Source of the DNA: Chloroflexota bacterium
GTDB lineage: Bacteria; Chloroflexota; UBA5177; JANWHV01
DNA length: 6,060 bases
Reading direction: 5' to 3'
NCBI GenBank assembly: GCA_025924845.1
Contig: JAICHN010000319.1
Location: 1-6,060 of the forward strand
Shown: piece by piece, positions 1-6,060 of the stretch
How the letters are laid out: every line of letters starts with the position of its first letter
Position numbering within the stretch: the first letter of the stretch is position 1
Made by a program: the position numbers and the translations under genes
The notes under the pieces: generated by a model
What the model was told of the DNA's origin: nothing
Database searches by the model: none
Seen by the model: only the letters and a program-made list of their open reading frames with translations

Positions 1-120
1 CGGGATTCGCAGGCTGTTTCAGCGCATTAAGACGGGCCCGCATCTGGTCACCCACCGGATCGGGATTCGCAGGCTGTTTCAGCGCATTAAGACGGGCCCG
101 CATCTGGTCACCCACCGGGT
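1..120 (-). repeat. 60-bp in-frame tandem repeat, two copies, encoding identical 20-residue units
   Basis: Bases 1-60 and 61-120 differ at only one position (A59 versus G119). In the minus-strand gene the period is exactly 20 codons, and both units read DPVGDQMRARLNALKQPANP (residues 857-876 and 877-896). The single difference changes GAC to GAT, both Asp, so the protein copies are identical. The remaining base at position 1 is compatible with another Asp codon, so a third copy may lie outside the window. The units follow a proline-rich linker and look like a short basic helix separated by Pro/Asn turns. The near identity indicates recent duplication, or an assembly effect at a contig end. 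Confidence 0.95.
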
Positions 121-2689
121 CGGAAACCCCCTGAGGCATGTCGGATATCGTCGTCGGCACCGGCGGTTGAATGGGCTCGTGTGGCGGTTGAAACGGCCCG
201 ACGCCCAACGGCCCGGAAATATCCATCGGCGTGGCGGATTTCTCCTTCTTCTTCAGATCCCGCTCAAACTGGGTGGCTGTGGCGTCGACCTCCTGATCAG
301 TGATTCCGAGCTTCTCGCGCTCCTCCTTGCTCATCGCCTGCAGGATCTTATGGATGCTCGCCATCGACTCCTGATCATAGCCGCCCAGTAGGCGCATCTT
401 GGCCGTCCAGAGGGGCCCGCGCTCGCCTTCACCACCGTAGTTCAGCTTATTCTTGACCTCCTTCAGTACCTTGACCTGCTTGCCGGTATCCGCGTGATAC
501 CACGCCTTGGCGCCTTCCTTGCCCTCCTTGAGTGACTGGCCGAGGGTCTTGGCGTCTTCCTTGACGCCCATCTGGCCCAGGGCCAGCTTACGCAGGGACT
601 TGTCACTGGATCCCGCCAACGTTTTCTCGTCGATACGCAGAGACTTCAATTCCTTCAGGGCCAGTTCCCGGGCGGTGCCCTCGCCGTTTCTGGCTTCGTT
701 AATGAGAGCCTGGATGGCATGTTTGGGGTCGTGCCGCAGCAGCTTCCCCTCCGAGCCCTTCTGCCCCAGTATGTTCGCTTCCCGAGCCTGCTGCCCCTTG
801 CCCGCCCGCACCGTGCTACGGGTCGCCATGGCGCCCTTGTTGAGCAACGATACGGCAACGCCGACATACTTTACCGGTTGGCCGGCCACGGACGTGATGC
901 CGCCCAGGGTGAGCGCCGCGCCGGTAATCTTCAGGACATCGGCGACCATGTTCACACCGCTGCTTACCGCCATGGCGGTATTCTCTTCCTTGAACTGCCC
1001 GATGGCCTTGGCGAGATGCGTGTGTCCCTCGGCCTTGGCCTCCTTAATATGCTTGCCCTGTGACTTGAGCCTATCGGCGGCATCGTAGAGTTGCTGTCCA
1101 TGCATGATCAACTGCAACCCGCCACTGGCGATATCGATGCCCGGCAAGACATCGGCAGCCATGGTGGTGGCCAGTTCGGCACCGCCGAAGTCCCCGGCCA
1201 TGGCCGTGGCACCTCGCCCCAGGGCCAGGAGCCTGGCGCCTAGGCTGTACCCGAGGTCGATGGCGTCGAGCTTGGCTTGCAGTTGCTCGGCCTCATCGCC
1301 CTCTTGAATCGCATTGGCGATTGAGGAGAACTTCGCAAGATCCGCGCCCAGCGCCAGCAACCCGGCCACCTCTGATTCGACGATGGCACCTTGCGTCGCG
1401 GTGCCGACCTGGGTGATTACGTGCTGACCGCCTATTGTTGCCGTCGAGCCTGCGACGCCGGTGTTGCCGGTCAGGCCGGCAATCGTCTTGGACTCCAGGG
1501 CGGCAGAGGCTCCAAGCTTGGCCACGCCGCTGCCTCCGGACAGCGCTGAGGCCACATCGTCCCCGGTTTTGTCGTTAATCTTCTTCTTCCACTCATCCGA
1601 TTGCTTGGCCGGCTTCAGCGCCTTCTGCTCCTTCTTGATCTCAGCAAGCCGGCTCTTGAGCAGCAACTTGGCGACCCTCGCCGCCTCCTCCTGCTCAGGC
1701 GTCAGTTGCTCCATCAGGGGCACGCTTTTGCCCAGCACCTTCCCCTTTTTGCTTTTCTTCTCAACCTTCTCCAGCGTCTCCGTCAATTCCGCCTTTTTCT
1801 TCTTCAGTTCCTTCGCCGGCCTGGCAATCTCATCAAGTTCTTCCTGGATCAGCTGCTTCTCGAGTGCCGCGCGCTTCTTTTCATGAGTAGGCAGTTGCTC
1901 CATCCAGGGCACGTTTTTCCCCAGCAGCGTTCCCTTTTTGCTCTTTTCCGTCCAGTGCTTCTTCTCACCCTTCAATGCAGCCTTCTTCAGCTTGGCCTCT
2001 TGCCCCTCAGGAGTCAGCTTGGCAATCCCCGCATCTTCAAGTACCTTAAGCTTAGCCTTGGTCGAGGATCGTTCCGGCGAACCCTTCTTGCCCTCTCGTA
2101 CTTCGTGGCCAAGCTCCGCTTTCCTTTCCCGAACGCCTTCGTGGACATGCTTGATTTTGCGCTGCTCTTGAGCCGCCTGCGCCATGTCCTCCTCAAGGAA
2201 CACAGCCTTGTTGGCCCGCACGGCCTTCTGCTCCGGAGTCAGGTCTGCCTCCGTCTCCGGCTTAAACAACTCTTCCAGAGAAGTGTCGTTAATGTCCGGG
2301 CCGCGCTCGCCCACCATATTTGCGATCTGCTGATCCGTGCCCACCGCGCCGACCACCGCATTCTTAATCGCACCGGTAATCCCACCCTTCCCACCTTTAC
2401 GCTGGACTAGGATCGCCCGTCCCTCGCCGAGCCTGGATGCGGTGCTTGTGGGTCGCCGTGGTACGTCTTGCAGCGCCTGCCTGCCTTCCCTGGCTTGCGT
2501 ATACTGCCGCAACAGCGCGTTCACCGCCGCGTTGCCCGCCGTGCGCTGCAGTTGCAAGATCATGCTCTGGGTGGGGGTGAGCCCGGCCGGTTGCCGGGTA
2601 TCGCTCCGTGTTGAGGAGGGTTGCAACGCAACCGCCCGGCTCTGGCCCGTCGCTTCCGGGGCGCTCCTGCCCGCCTTCGATCTATTCAT
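1..2689 (-). CDS. Large modular protein with LQRTAGNAAV motif, eCIS/DUF4157-associated type (C-terminus cut off by window edge)
   Basis: Reading the minus strand from the ATG at 2689-2687 gives 896 codons without a stop, leaving one base at the edge, so the end is missing. An in-frame TAG at 2707-2705 bounds the start. Ribosome-binding signals are weak (GGGG at 2705-2702, 12 bases away). Residues 46-60 read LQLQRTAGNAAVNAL. I know this motif from the N-termini of Actinobacteria and Chloroflexota proteins that often carry DUF4157 (eCIS core) and cluster with contractile injection systems. Residues ~140-370 are Lys/Glu-rich helix, with LTPE-like starts at 150, 225 and 329 and a 63-residue-offset duplication. 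Residues ~380-625 are Gly/Ala-rich, with hydrophobic stretches at ~505-530 and ~575-620. Residues ~640-820 are basic and helical. Residues 825-856 are proline-rich, followed by 20-residue repeats. I see no signal peptide and no HExxH. The reading frame is secure; the eCIS link is inference, and the biochemical function is unknown. Confidence 0.85.
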   Translation of the reverse strand, partial: MNRSKAGRSAPEATGQSRAVALQPSSTRSDTRQPAGLTPTQSMILQLQRTAGNAAVNALLRQYTQAREGRQALQDVPRRPTSTASRLGEGRAILVQRKGGKGGITGAIKNAVVGAVGTDQQIANMVGERGPDINDTSLEELFKPETEADLTPEQKAVRANKAVFLEEDMAQAAQEQRKIKHVHEGVRERKAELGHEVREGKKGSPERSSTKAKLKVLEDAGIAKLTPEGQEAKLKKAALKGEKKHWTEKSKKGTLLGKNVPWMEQLPTHEKKRAALEKQLIQEELDEIARPAKELKKKKAELTETLEKVEKKSKKGKVLGKSVPLMEQLTPEQEEAARVAKLLLKSRLAEIKKEQKALKPAKQSDEWKKKINDKTGDDVASALSGGSGVAKLGASAALESKTIAGLTGNTGVAGSTATIGGQHVITQVGTATQGAIVESEVAGLLALGADLAKFSSIANAIQEGDEAEQLQAKLDAIDLGYSLGARLLALGRGATAMAGDFGGAELATTMAADVLPGIDIASGGLQLIMHGQQLYDAADRLKSQGKHIKEAKAEGHTHLAKAIGQFKEENTAMAVSSGVNMVADVLKITGAALTLGGITSVAGQPVKYVGVAVSLLNKGAMATRSTVRAGKGQQAREANILGQKGSEGKLLRHDPKHAIQALINEARNGEGTARELALKELKSLRIDEKTLAGSSDKSLRKLALGQMGVKEDAKTLGQSLKEGKEGAKAWYHADTGKQVKVLKEVKNKLNYGGEGERGPLWTAKMRLLGGYDQESMASIHKILQAMSKEEREKLGITDQEVDATATQFERDLKKKEKSATPMDISGPLGVGPFQPPHEPIQPPVPTTISDMPQGVSDPVGDQMRARLNALKQPANPDPVGDQMRARLNALKQPANP
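1613..1948 (-). repeat. Diverged internal duplication within the minus-strand gene (copies at 1802-1948 and 1613-1759)
   Basis: Residues 248-296 and 311-359 of the minus-strand protein align without a gap at an offset of 63 residues. Matching landmarks are EKSKKGTLLGKNVPWMEQL in the first copy and KSKKGKVLGKSVPLMEQL in the second, followed by helices rich in Lys, Glu, Ala and Leu. DNA similarity is also visible, for example the shared GGAGCAACTG in coding direction. The divergence shows that this is older than the 60-bp repeat at the left edge. LTPE-like segments at residues 150 and 225 suggest that two more degenerate units may precede these, making a helical rod of perhaps four units. Confidence 0.8.
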
Positions 2690-2731
2690 GGTTCCGTAGC
2701 ACCCCTAACCTAACGACGAGCCAAGCGACAA

Positions 2732-2765
2732 GACATGTCGGTACTCAAAACACAGGCCTGTACAG
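2732..2765. promoter_or_regulatory. Cluster of short perfect palindromes, possible operator
   Basis: Three perfect palindromes fall within 34 bases: GACATGTC (2732-2739), ACAGGCCTGT (2752-2761) and CTGTACAG (2758-2765), the last two overlapping. The half-site ACAG/CTGT therefore occurs three times in alternating orientation between 2752 and 2765. The cluster lies 43-76 bases upstream of the minus-strand start, where a repressor or activator site could act. Dyads of this kind suit a dimeric DNA-binding protein such as an XRE-type regulator. Short palindromes are also frequent by chance, so confidence is low. Confidence 0.3.
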
Positions 2766-2860
2766 ACCTCGTTTACCGGGCAACGCGCTACACGATCACG
2801 CCGCACCTCAGCCGCATATTCGGAGCATAAGGCCCAGGATGGGTCGGCGCGACACGAAAG

Positions 2861-2896
2861 GCACGCAGTTAAGCACGCGGTTAGGCACGATTTCGC
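2861..2896. repeat. 12-bp direct repeats (two copies plus a partial third) upstream of the regulator gene
   Basis: GCACGCAGTTAA (2861-2872) is followed directly by GCACGCGGTTAG (2873-2884), with 10 of 12 bases identical. GCACG starts again in phase at 2885. The array lies 91-126 bases upstream of the TTG start of the plus-strand gene. A 12-base step is close to one helical turn, so bound proteins would sit on nearly the same face. It could be an iterated binding site for the divergent regulator or for another factor. What is seen is the repeat; its function is inference. Confidence 0.5.
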
Positions 2897-2975
2897 GCAC
2901 CTATTGCGGGGAAAAGGAGGCCGGCGCGCCCTCGGGGCATGCTATGCTTACATTCGGTTTCGACCCGGCGCGTCT

Positions 2976-2980
2976 GGAAG
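2976..2980 (+). promoter_or_regulatory. Ribosome binding site supporting a TTG start
   Basis: GGAAG lies 6 bases before the TTG at 2987 and 9 bases before a second in-frame TTG at 2990. An in-frame TGA at 2981-2983 rules out any earlier start. The first in-frame ATG (codon 34) would cut through the helix-turn-helix, so one of the two TTG codons must be the start. Confidence 0.6.
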
Positions 2981-2986
2981 TGAAAG

Positions 2987-5968
2987 TTGTTGACTACGGA
3001 AGGTCCAGTATCCTTTGGCCCATTGCTCAGGCACTTCCGTCTGGCAGCCGGCTTAACCCAAGAGAGCCTGGCCGAGCGGGCGCGGATGAGCAAGCGTGGC
3101 CTCCAGGATCTGGAGCGCGGCATGCGCCAACGACCGCGTCGTGATACCGCGAAGCAACTCGCCGATGCGTTGGCGCTGTCCGCCCTGGATCGCGTCTCGT
3201 TTTTTGAGGCGGCGCACCGACGGACCGTTCCTACCTCAACCGCGGCCACTGCCGCGTTACCCGCGATGTTCGCCGTGGGCGCTCCGGCCCCGTTGGTGGG
3301 ACGGGAACATGAAATGCTCCTGTTGAGTCAGTTTCTGGCAGGGCAGAGCGAGGTACTGACGCCGCCGGCGGTACTGCTGTTGTCGGGGGAGCCGGGCATT
3401 GGGAAGACCCATCTGTTGCAGGCGCTGGCTCGGCAAGCTGCCGCCGACGGCTGGTGTGTGCTGACGGGGGGTAGTCGACGGCGGGGCGGGGAGGAGCCGT
3501 ACGTCCCCCTGATCGACGCGTTCGCCGCGCACCTCCGTGCCCTGAGTGCGCCGGCGCGACGCGCGGCCCTGGCCGGATGCTCCTGGCTGGGGCGCCTGCT
3601 GCCGGAGTTGGATTCGCCGGTGGGCGCGAGCCTGTCGCCGGACCAGGAACGACGCCTAATCTACGAGGCGGTAGGGCGTTTTCTGAGCAACGTGGCGGGA
3701 CCCGCCGGCACGTTGCTGATCCTCGACGATCTGCAGTGGGCAGGCCCGGATGCGCTCGATCTGGTGCAAATACTGGCGAGCGTGCCCAACCTACCGCTGC
3801 GTATTGTGGGCGCCTATCGCGACACCGAGACGCGCGCGCCCGACCCGCTCAACGGGCTGCTGAGCAACCTGGCCCAGGCCCGCCTGATTCGTCACGTACC
3901 GCTCCGTCCCCTGGACACCCAGGATGCGTCGGCCCTTCTTACCGCATTGCTGGCCGGCATAGCGGAAGAACACCACGCCTCGGCGGAGCACGCGCTGGAG
4001 CGGGCGGGCGGTGTCCCTTTCTTCCTGGTCAGCTATGCGCAGGCCCTGCACCAGGGCAGCACGGAGGGTGCGCCGTGGGATCTGGCGCAAGGGGTGCGGC
4101 AGCGGGTGGCGCTGTTGCCGGAGTCGGCGCGGCAACTCCTGGGGGTGGCGGCGATTGCCGGCCGGCAGGTGCCCCGTGCATTGTTGACGGCGGCGGCGGG
4201 GCAGCCACAGGAGGAGGTGCTGCGGGGCCTGGAGGCGGCCTGCCGGGCCCGGCTGCTGATGGAGGAGGGGGAGGAAGGATATGTCTTCGCCCACGATGTG
4301 ATCCGGGAGGTGGTGGAGGCCGACGTGGGGGCGGCGCGGCGCGCGGTGCTGCATCTCCGGGTGGCCGAGGCCCTGGAGCAGGATCACCAGGATGTGCCCC
4401 CGGAGCGGCTGGCCTACCACTACACCCGGGGCGGCGATCAAGCGAAGGCCGTCCAGTACCTTGAGCCGGCAGGCGACCGCGCCTGGAGCGAGCGTGCCTA
4501 TGCCGCGGCGGAGGGCCAATACGGCGAGGCGATCAATCGCCTGGAGCAATTGGGACGGGCGCGGGATGCGGTACGAGTGCGCGAGAAGTTGGGCGAGGTG
4601 CTGTACGGGGCAGGACGCTACGAAGCGGCACTTGGTGTGTTGGCGCAGGCTGCCGCGGCCTACGATCTCGCCGGCGACCTGGAGGGCCTGGTACGTGTCA
4701 CGGCGGCGCTGGGGTGGGCGCACCGGTTCTGGGGCACGATACCCCGCGGCGTCGCCCTGATCACGGCGCTGTTGGAGCGCCTGGAACGCGGCGATGCATC
4801 CCCTCCGCCCCTGGCAACGCTTTACCAGACGTTGGGCTGGCTGGAGTTCACCGCCGGCCGGTACCCTGCCTCGCTGGCGGCGGGCGAACGGGCGGCAGCC
4901 CTGGCCCGTGCTGCCGGCGACGACCGCACCCTGGCCCTGGCCGAAGGACATCGGGTCAACATCCTCCAGATGCTGGGCCGGCTTACCGAGGCGCTAGGGG
5001 TCGGCAGGGAGGCGCTGTCGCTGGCCGAGTGGGTAGGCGACCTGACCTGCCTGGTTGGGATCTATGGTGATATAGCGCACATCTATGATCTGCGGGGCGC
5101 CTTCGCCACGAGCAGGCGCTACCTCGATCTGGCGCTGGCGCGGTCCGAAGAACTGGGGAATCCTACTCTGATAGCCTATTCCTTGGGTAGGCGCGGTTGG
5201 AGTGCCGTGCTGAGCGGAGACTGGGCGAAGGCTCGCGTCGACCTGGATCAGGCTGCCTCGGTGAGCGGCCGGACCGATCGTTCTTGGTTCTCCGACTACC
5301 TCCCGATCTTCCAGGCGCGCCTATCTCTGGCGGCGGGCGCGTGGACGACGGCGACTGCGTCGGTTCGGAAGGCCCTCATCCTGGCTGAAAAGAGCGGGGA
5401 CCTGCAGGCCCTGCGCTGGGCCTCCGGTATGATGGCCGAACTTGACATTCTGGAAGGCCGCGCCGAGGCGGCCGAGGCGCGGTTGGTTCCCCTGCTCGAC
5501 CGGCCGGATTTGCAGGAGTGCGATGTGACCCTGCTCCTGCCGGTGCTGGCCTGGGCGTATCTGGAACTGGGCCGGATGGATCCGGCCGCCGATGCCGTGG
5601 AACAGGCACTCGCTCGATCCCGGCCCGAGGGCATGCGCCTGGTTGTGGTGGAGGCCCTTCGCATCCAGGCGATGGTTGCCCTCCGCCGCGGGCACTGGGA
5701 TGAGGCTACCCGTAGCCTGGAGGAGGGCATTAGCCTGGCGCGAAGCATGCCCTATCCTTACGCCGAGGCCCGCCTCCTTCAGGTGTATGGTGACCTGCAT
5801 GTCCGGAAGGGGGAGCCGGAAGCGGCGCGGAAACAGCTGGAGGCGGCCCGGATCATCTTTGCGCGACTTGGCGCCCGCAGGGACCTTGAACGCGCCGTAC
5901 AGTCCCTAGACTCCCTGTCCCAAAGCGACGGGTGCCTGGGTTATGGGCCGGCGAGGCGGACGGAATAA
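2987..5968 (+). CDS. XRE helix-turn-helix / STAND ATPase / TPR transcriptional regulator
   Basis: This is a complete 993-residue, probably cytoplasmic, signal-transduction ATPase predicted to bind DNA. Residues 10-65 form an XRE-type helix-turn-helix (FGPLLRHFRLAAGLTQESLA, then MSKRGLQDLERG as turn and recognition helix). LVGRE (103-107) opens the nucleotide-binding part. Walker A is GEPGIGKT (134-141, Lys140) and Walker B is LLILDDLQW (243-251, Asp247/Asp248). GAYRDTE (275-281) and FAHDVIRE (434-441) are also typical of this family. From about 475 to 975 the chain is TPR-like helical repeats, for example around AVQYLEPAGDRA (487-498) and TLYQTLGWLEF (from 611). In STAND proteins the TPR part usually senses a ligand or partner, ATP binding drives oligomerisation, and the effector domain acts, here on DNA. 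All catalytic motifs look intact. The start is TTG. The ligand and target are unknown; the divergent gene is the obvious candidate target. Confidence 0.93.
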   Translation: MLTTEGPVSFGPLLRHFRLAAGLTQESLAERARMSKRGLQDLERGMRQRPRRDTAKQLADALALSALDRVSFFEAAHRRTVPTSTAATAALPAMFAVGAPAPLVGREHEMLLLSQFLAGQSEVLTPPAVLLLSGEPGIGKTHLLQALARQAAADGWCVLTGGSRRRGGEEPYVPLIDAFAAHLRALSAPARRAALAGCSWLGRLLPELDSPVGASLSPDQERRLIYEAVGRFLSNVAGPAGTLLILDDLQWAGPDALDLVQILASVPNLPLRIVGAYRDTETRAPDPLNGLLSNLAQARLIRHVPLRPLDTQDASALLTALLAGIAEEHHASAEHALERAGGVPFFLVSYAQALHQGSTEGAPWDLAQGVRQRVALLPESARQLLGVAAIAGRQVPRALLTAAAGQPQEEVLRGLEAACRARLLMEEGEEGYVFAHDVIREVVEADVGAARRAVLHLRVAEALEQDHQDVPPERLAYHYTRGGDQAKAVQYLEPAGDRAWSERAYAAAEGQYGEAINRLEQLGRARDAVRVREKLGEVLYGAGRYEAALGVLAQAAAAYDLAGDLEGLVRVTAALGWAHRFWGTIPRGVALITALLERLERGDASPPPLATLYQTLGWLEFTAGRYPASLAAGERAAALARAAGDDRTLALAEGHRVNILQMLGRLTEALGVGREALSLAEWVGDLTCLVGIYGDIAHIYDLRGAFATSRRYLDLALARSEELGNPTLIAYSLGRRGWSAVLSGDWAKARVDLDQAASVSGRTDRSWFSDYLPIFQARLSLAAGAWTTATASVRKALILAEKSGDLQALRWASGMMAELDILEGRAEAAEARLVPLLDRPDLQECDVTLLLPVLAWAYLELGRMDPAADAVEQALARSRPEGMRLVVVEALRIQAMVALRRGHWDEATRSLEEGISLARSMPYPYAEARLLQVYGDLHVRKGEPEAARKQLEAARIIFARLGARRDLERAVQSLDSLSQSDGCLGYGPARRTE

Positions 5969-6060
5969 GCCCCTTCAGCGGCGCCGACAGATTCTTGATT
6001 GAATGCGGATGTGGTGGGGGGTGGGGGGGGTAAGCGGGCCCCCCCCCCCCCCCCAACACC
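5969..6060. other. Non-coding tail with G and C homopolymer tracts
   Basis: No gene is supported after the TAA at 5966-5968. I see no classical rho-independent terminator: the 8-base palindrome CGGCGCCG has no room for a loop and no T-run follows it. From 6016 the sequence becomes G6-T-G8 (6016-6030) and then a run of 16 C (6039-6054), which could fold as a G:C stem around a loop at 6031-6038. Without a T tract this is not a typical terminator. It may be genuine, or a sequencing or assembly artefact at a contig end. Confidence 0.6.

Larger units (their letters stand above)
2690..2986. promoter_or_regulatory. Shared upstream region between two divergent genes
   Basis: The 297 bases between the two start codons must hold the promoters of both genes, because the genes are transcribed away from each other. 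I found no convincing sigma-70 pair on either strand. TATGCT (2943-2948) on the plus strand and GAATAT (2821-2816) on the minus strand resemble -10 elements but lack a good -35 at 16-18 bases. The region holds a cluster of palindromes nearer the minus-strand gene and 12-bp direct repeats nearer the plus-strand gene, described separately. A plus-strand ORF crosses it but does not look like a gene. Confidence 0.6.

Noticed and set aside
507..1088. Plus-strand ORF of 193 codons, Ser/Ala/Pro-rich
   Set aside because: It is a shadow of the minus-strand gene, with biased composition and no domain. The opposite strand has the longer open frame and a coherent protein.
1601..2410. Plus-strand ORF of 269 codons
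   Set aside because: It lies antisense to the continuous minus-strand frame. Its Leu/Arg-rich composition is what the complement of Lys/Glu/Leu-rich coding sequence gives, and it has no recognisable motif.
2914..2920. Strong Shine-Dalgarno-like AAGGAGG
   Set aside because: No start codon follows at a usable distance. The next ATGs are at 2939 and 2944, 18 and 23 bases away; the latter opens only a 66-codon frame overlapping the regulator, so it may be chance.
2608..3144. Plus-strand ORF of 178 codons covering the intergenic region
   Set aside because: It overlaps both the minus-strand gene start and the helix-turn-helix coding region out of frame, and resembles no protein I recognise.
3791..4951. 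Minus-strand ORF of 386 codons inside the regulator gene
   Set aside because: Long antisense ORFs are common opposite GC-rich genes. The plus strand has clear Walker and TPR signals, and this ORF is Arg/Gln/Pro-rich without a motif.
5853..6059. Minus-strand ORF of 68 codons at the right edge
   Set aside because: Its start lies in the G/C homopolymer region and it runs antisense into the regulator's C-terminus, with Gly/Pro low complexity and no supporting signal.

Overview
This is a GC-rich bacterial window with two long, divergently transcribed genes, a 297-base intergenic region between them, and a short non-coding right tail. It contains no RNA gene, transposase, CRISPR array or 16S marker, so the organism cannot be named. 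The right-hand gene is an XRE helix-turn-helix domain fused to a STAND-type ATPase and a TPR tail. The left-hand protein carries an LQRTAGNAAV motif near its N-terminus. Both are gene types that I associate mainly with Chloroflexota and, secondarily, Actinobacteria. This is an inference from gene type, not a measured assignment.

Layout. Positions 2689 down to 1 on the minus strand form one uninterrupted reading frame of 896 codons that runs off the left edge. It is easy to miss because no stop codon lies inside the window, and the plus-strand ORFs lying over it are shadows. The protein has an N-terminal motif of the kind seen on proteins linked to extracellular contractile injection systems (eCIS, DUF4157-type proteins). 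A lysine/glutamate-rich helical part with an internal duplication follows, then a glycine/alanine-rich hydrophobic middle, a basic helical part, a proline-rich linker, and at least two identical 20-residue repeats at the edge. Positions 2690-2986 are the shared upstream region, with two 12-bp direct repeats plus a partial third and a small cluster of palindromes. Positions 2987-5968 encode the complete 993-residue regulator on the plus strand. Positions 5969-6060 hold no gene and end in G and C homopolymer runs.

How the parts may work together. The head-to-head layout and the repeats and palindromes between the genes fit a model in which the regulator controls itself and the divergent gene. 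The left-hand product looks like a large modular cargo, effector or surface-type protein, but its catalytic or C-terminal part is outside the window. The functional link between the two genes is a hypothesis. One window edge is in a tandem repeat and the other in homopolymers, which is what a broken assembly contig would look like, so the outermost ~100 bases on each side deserve caution.
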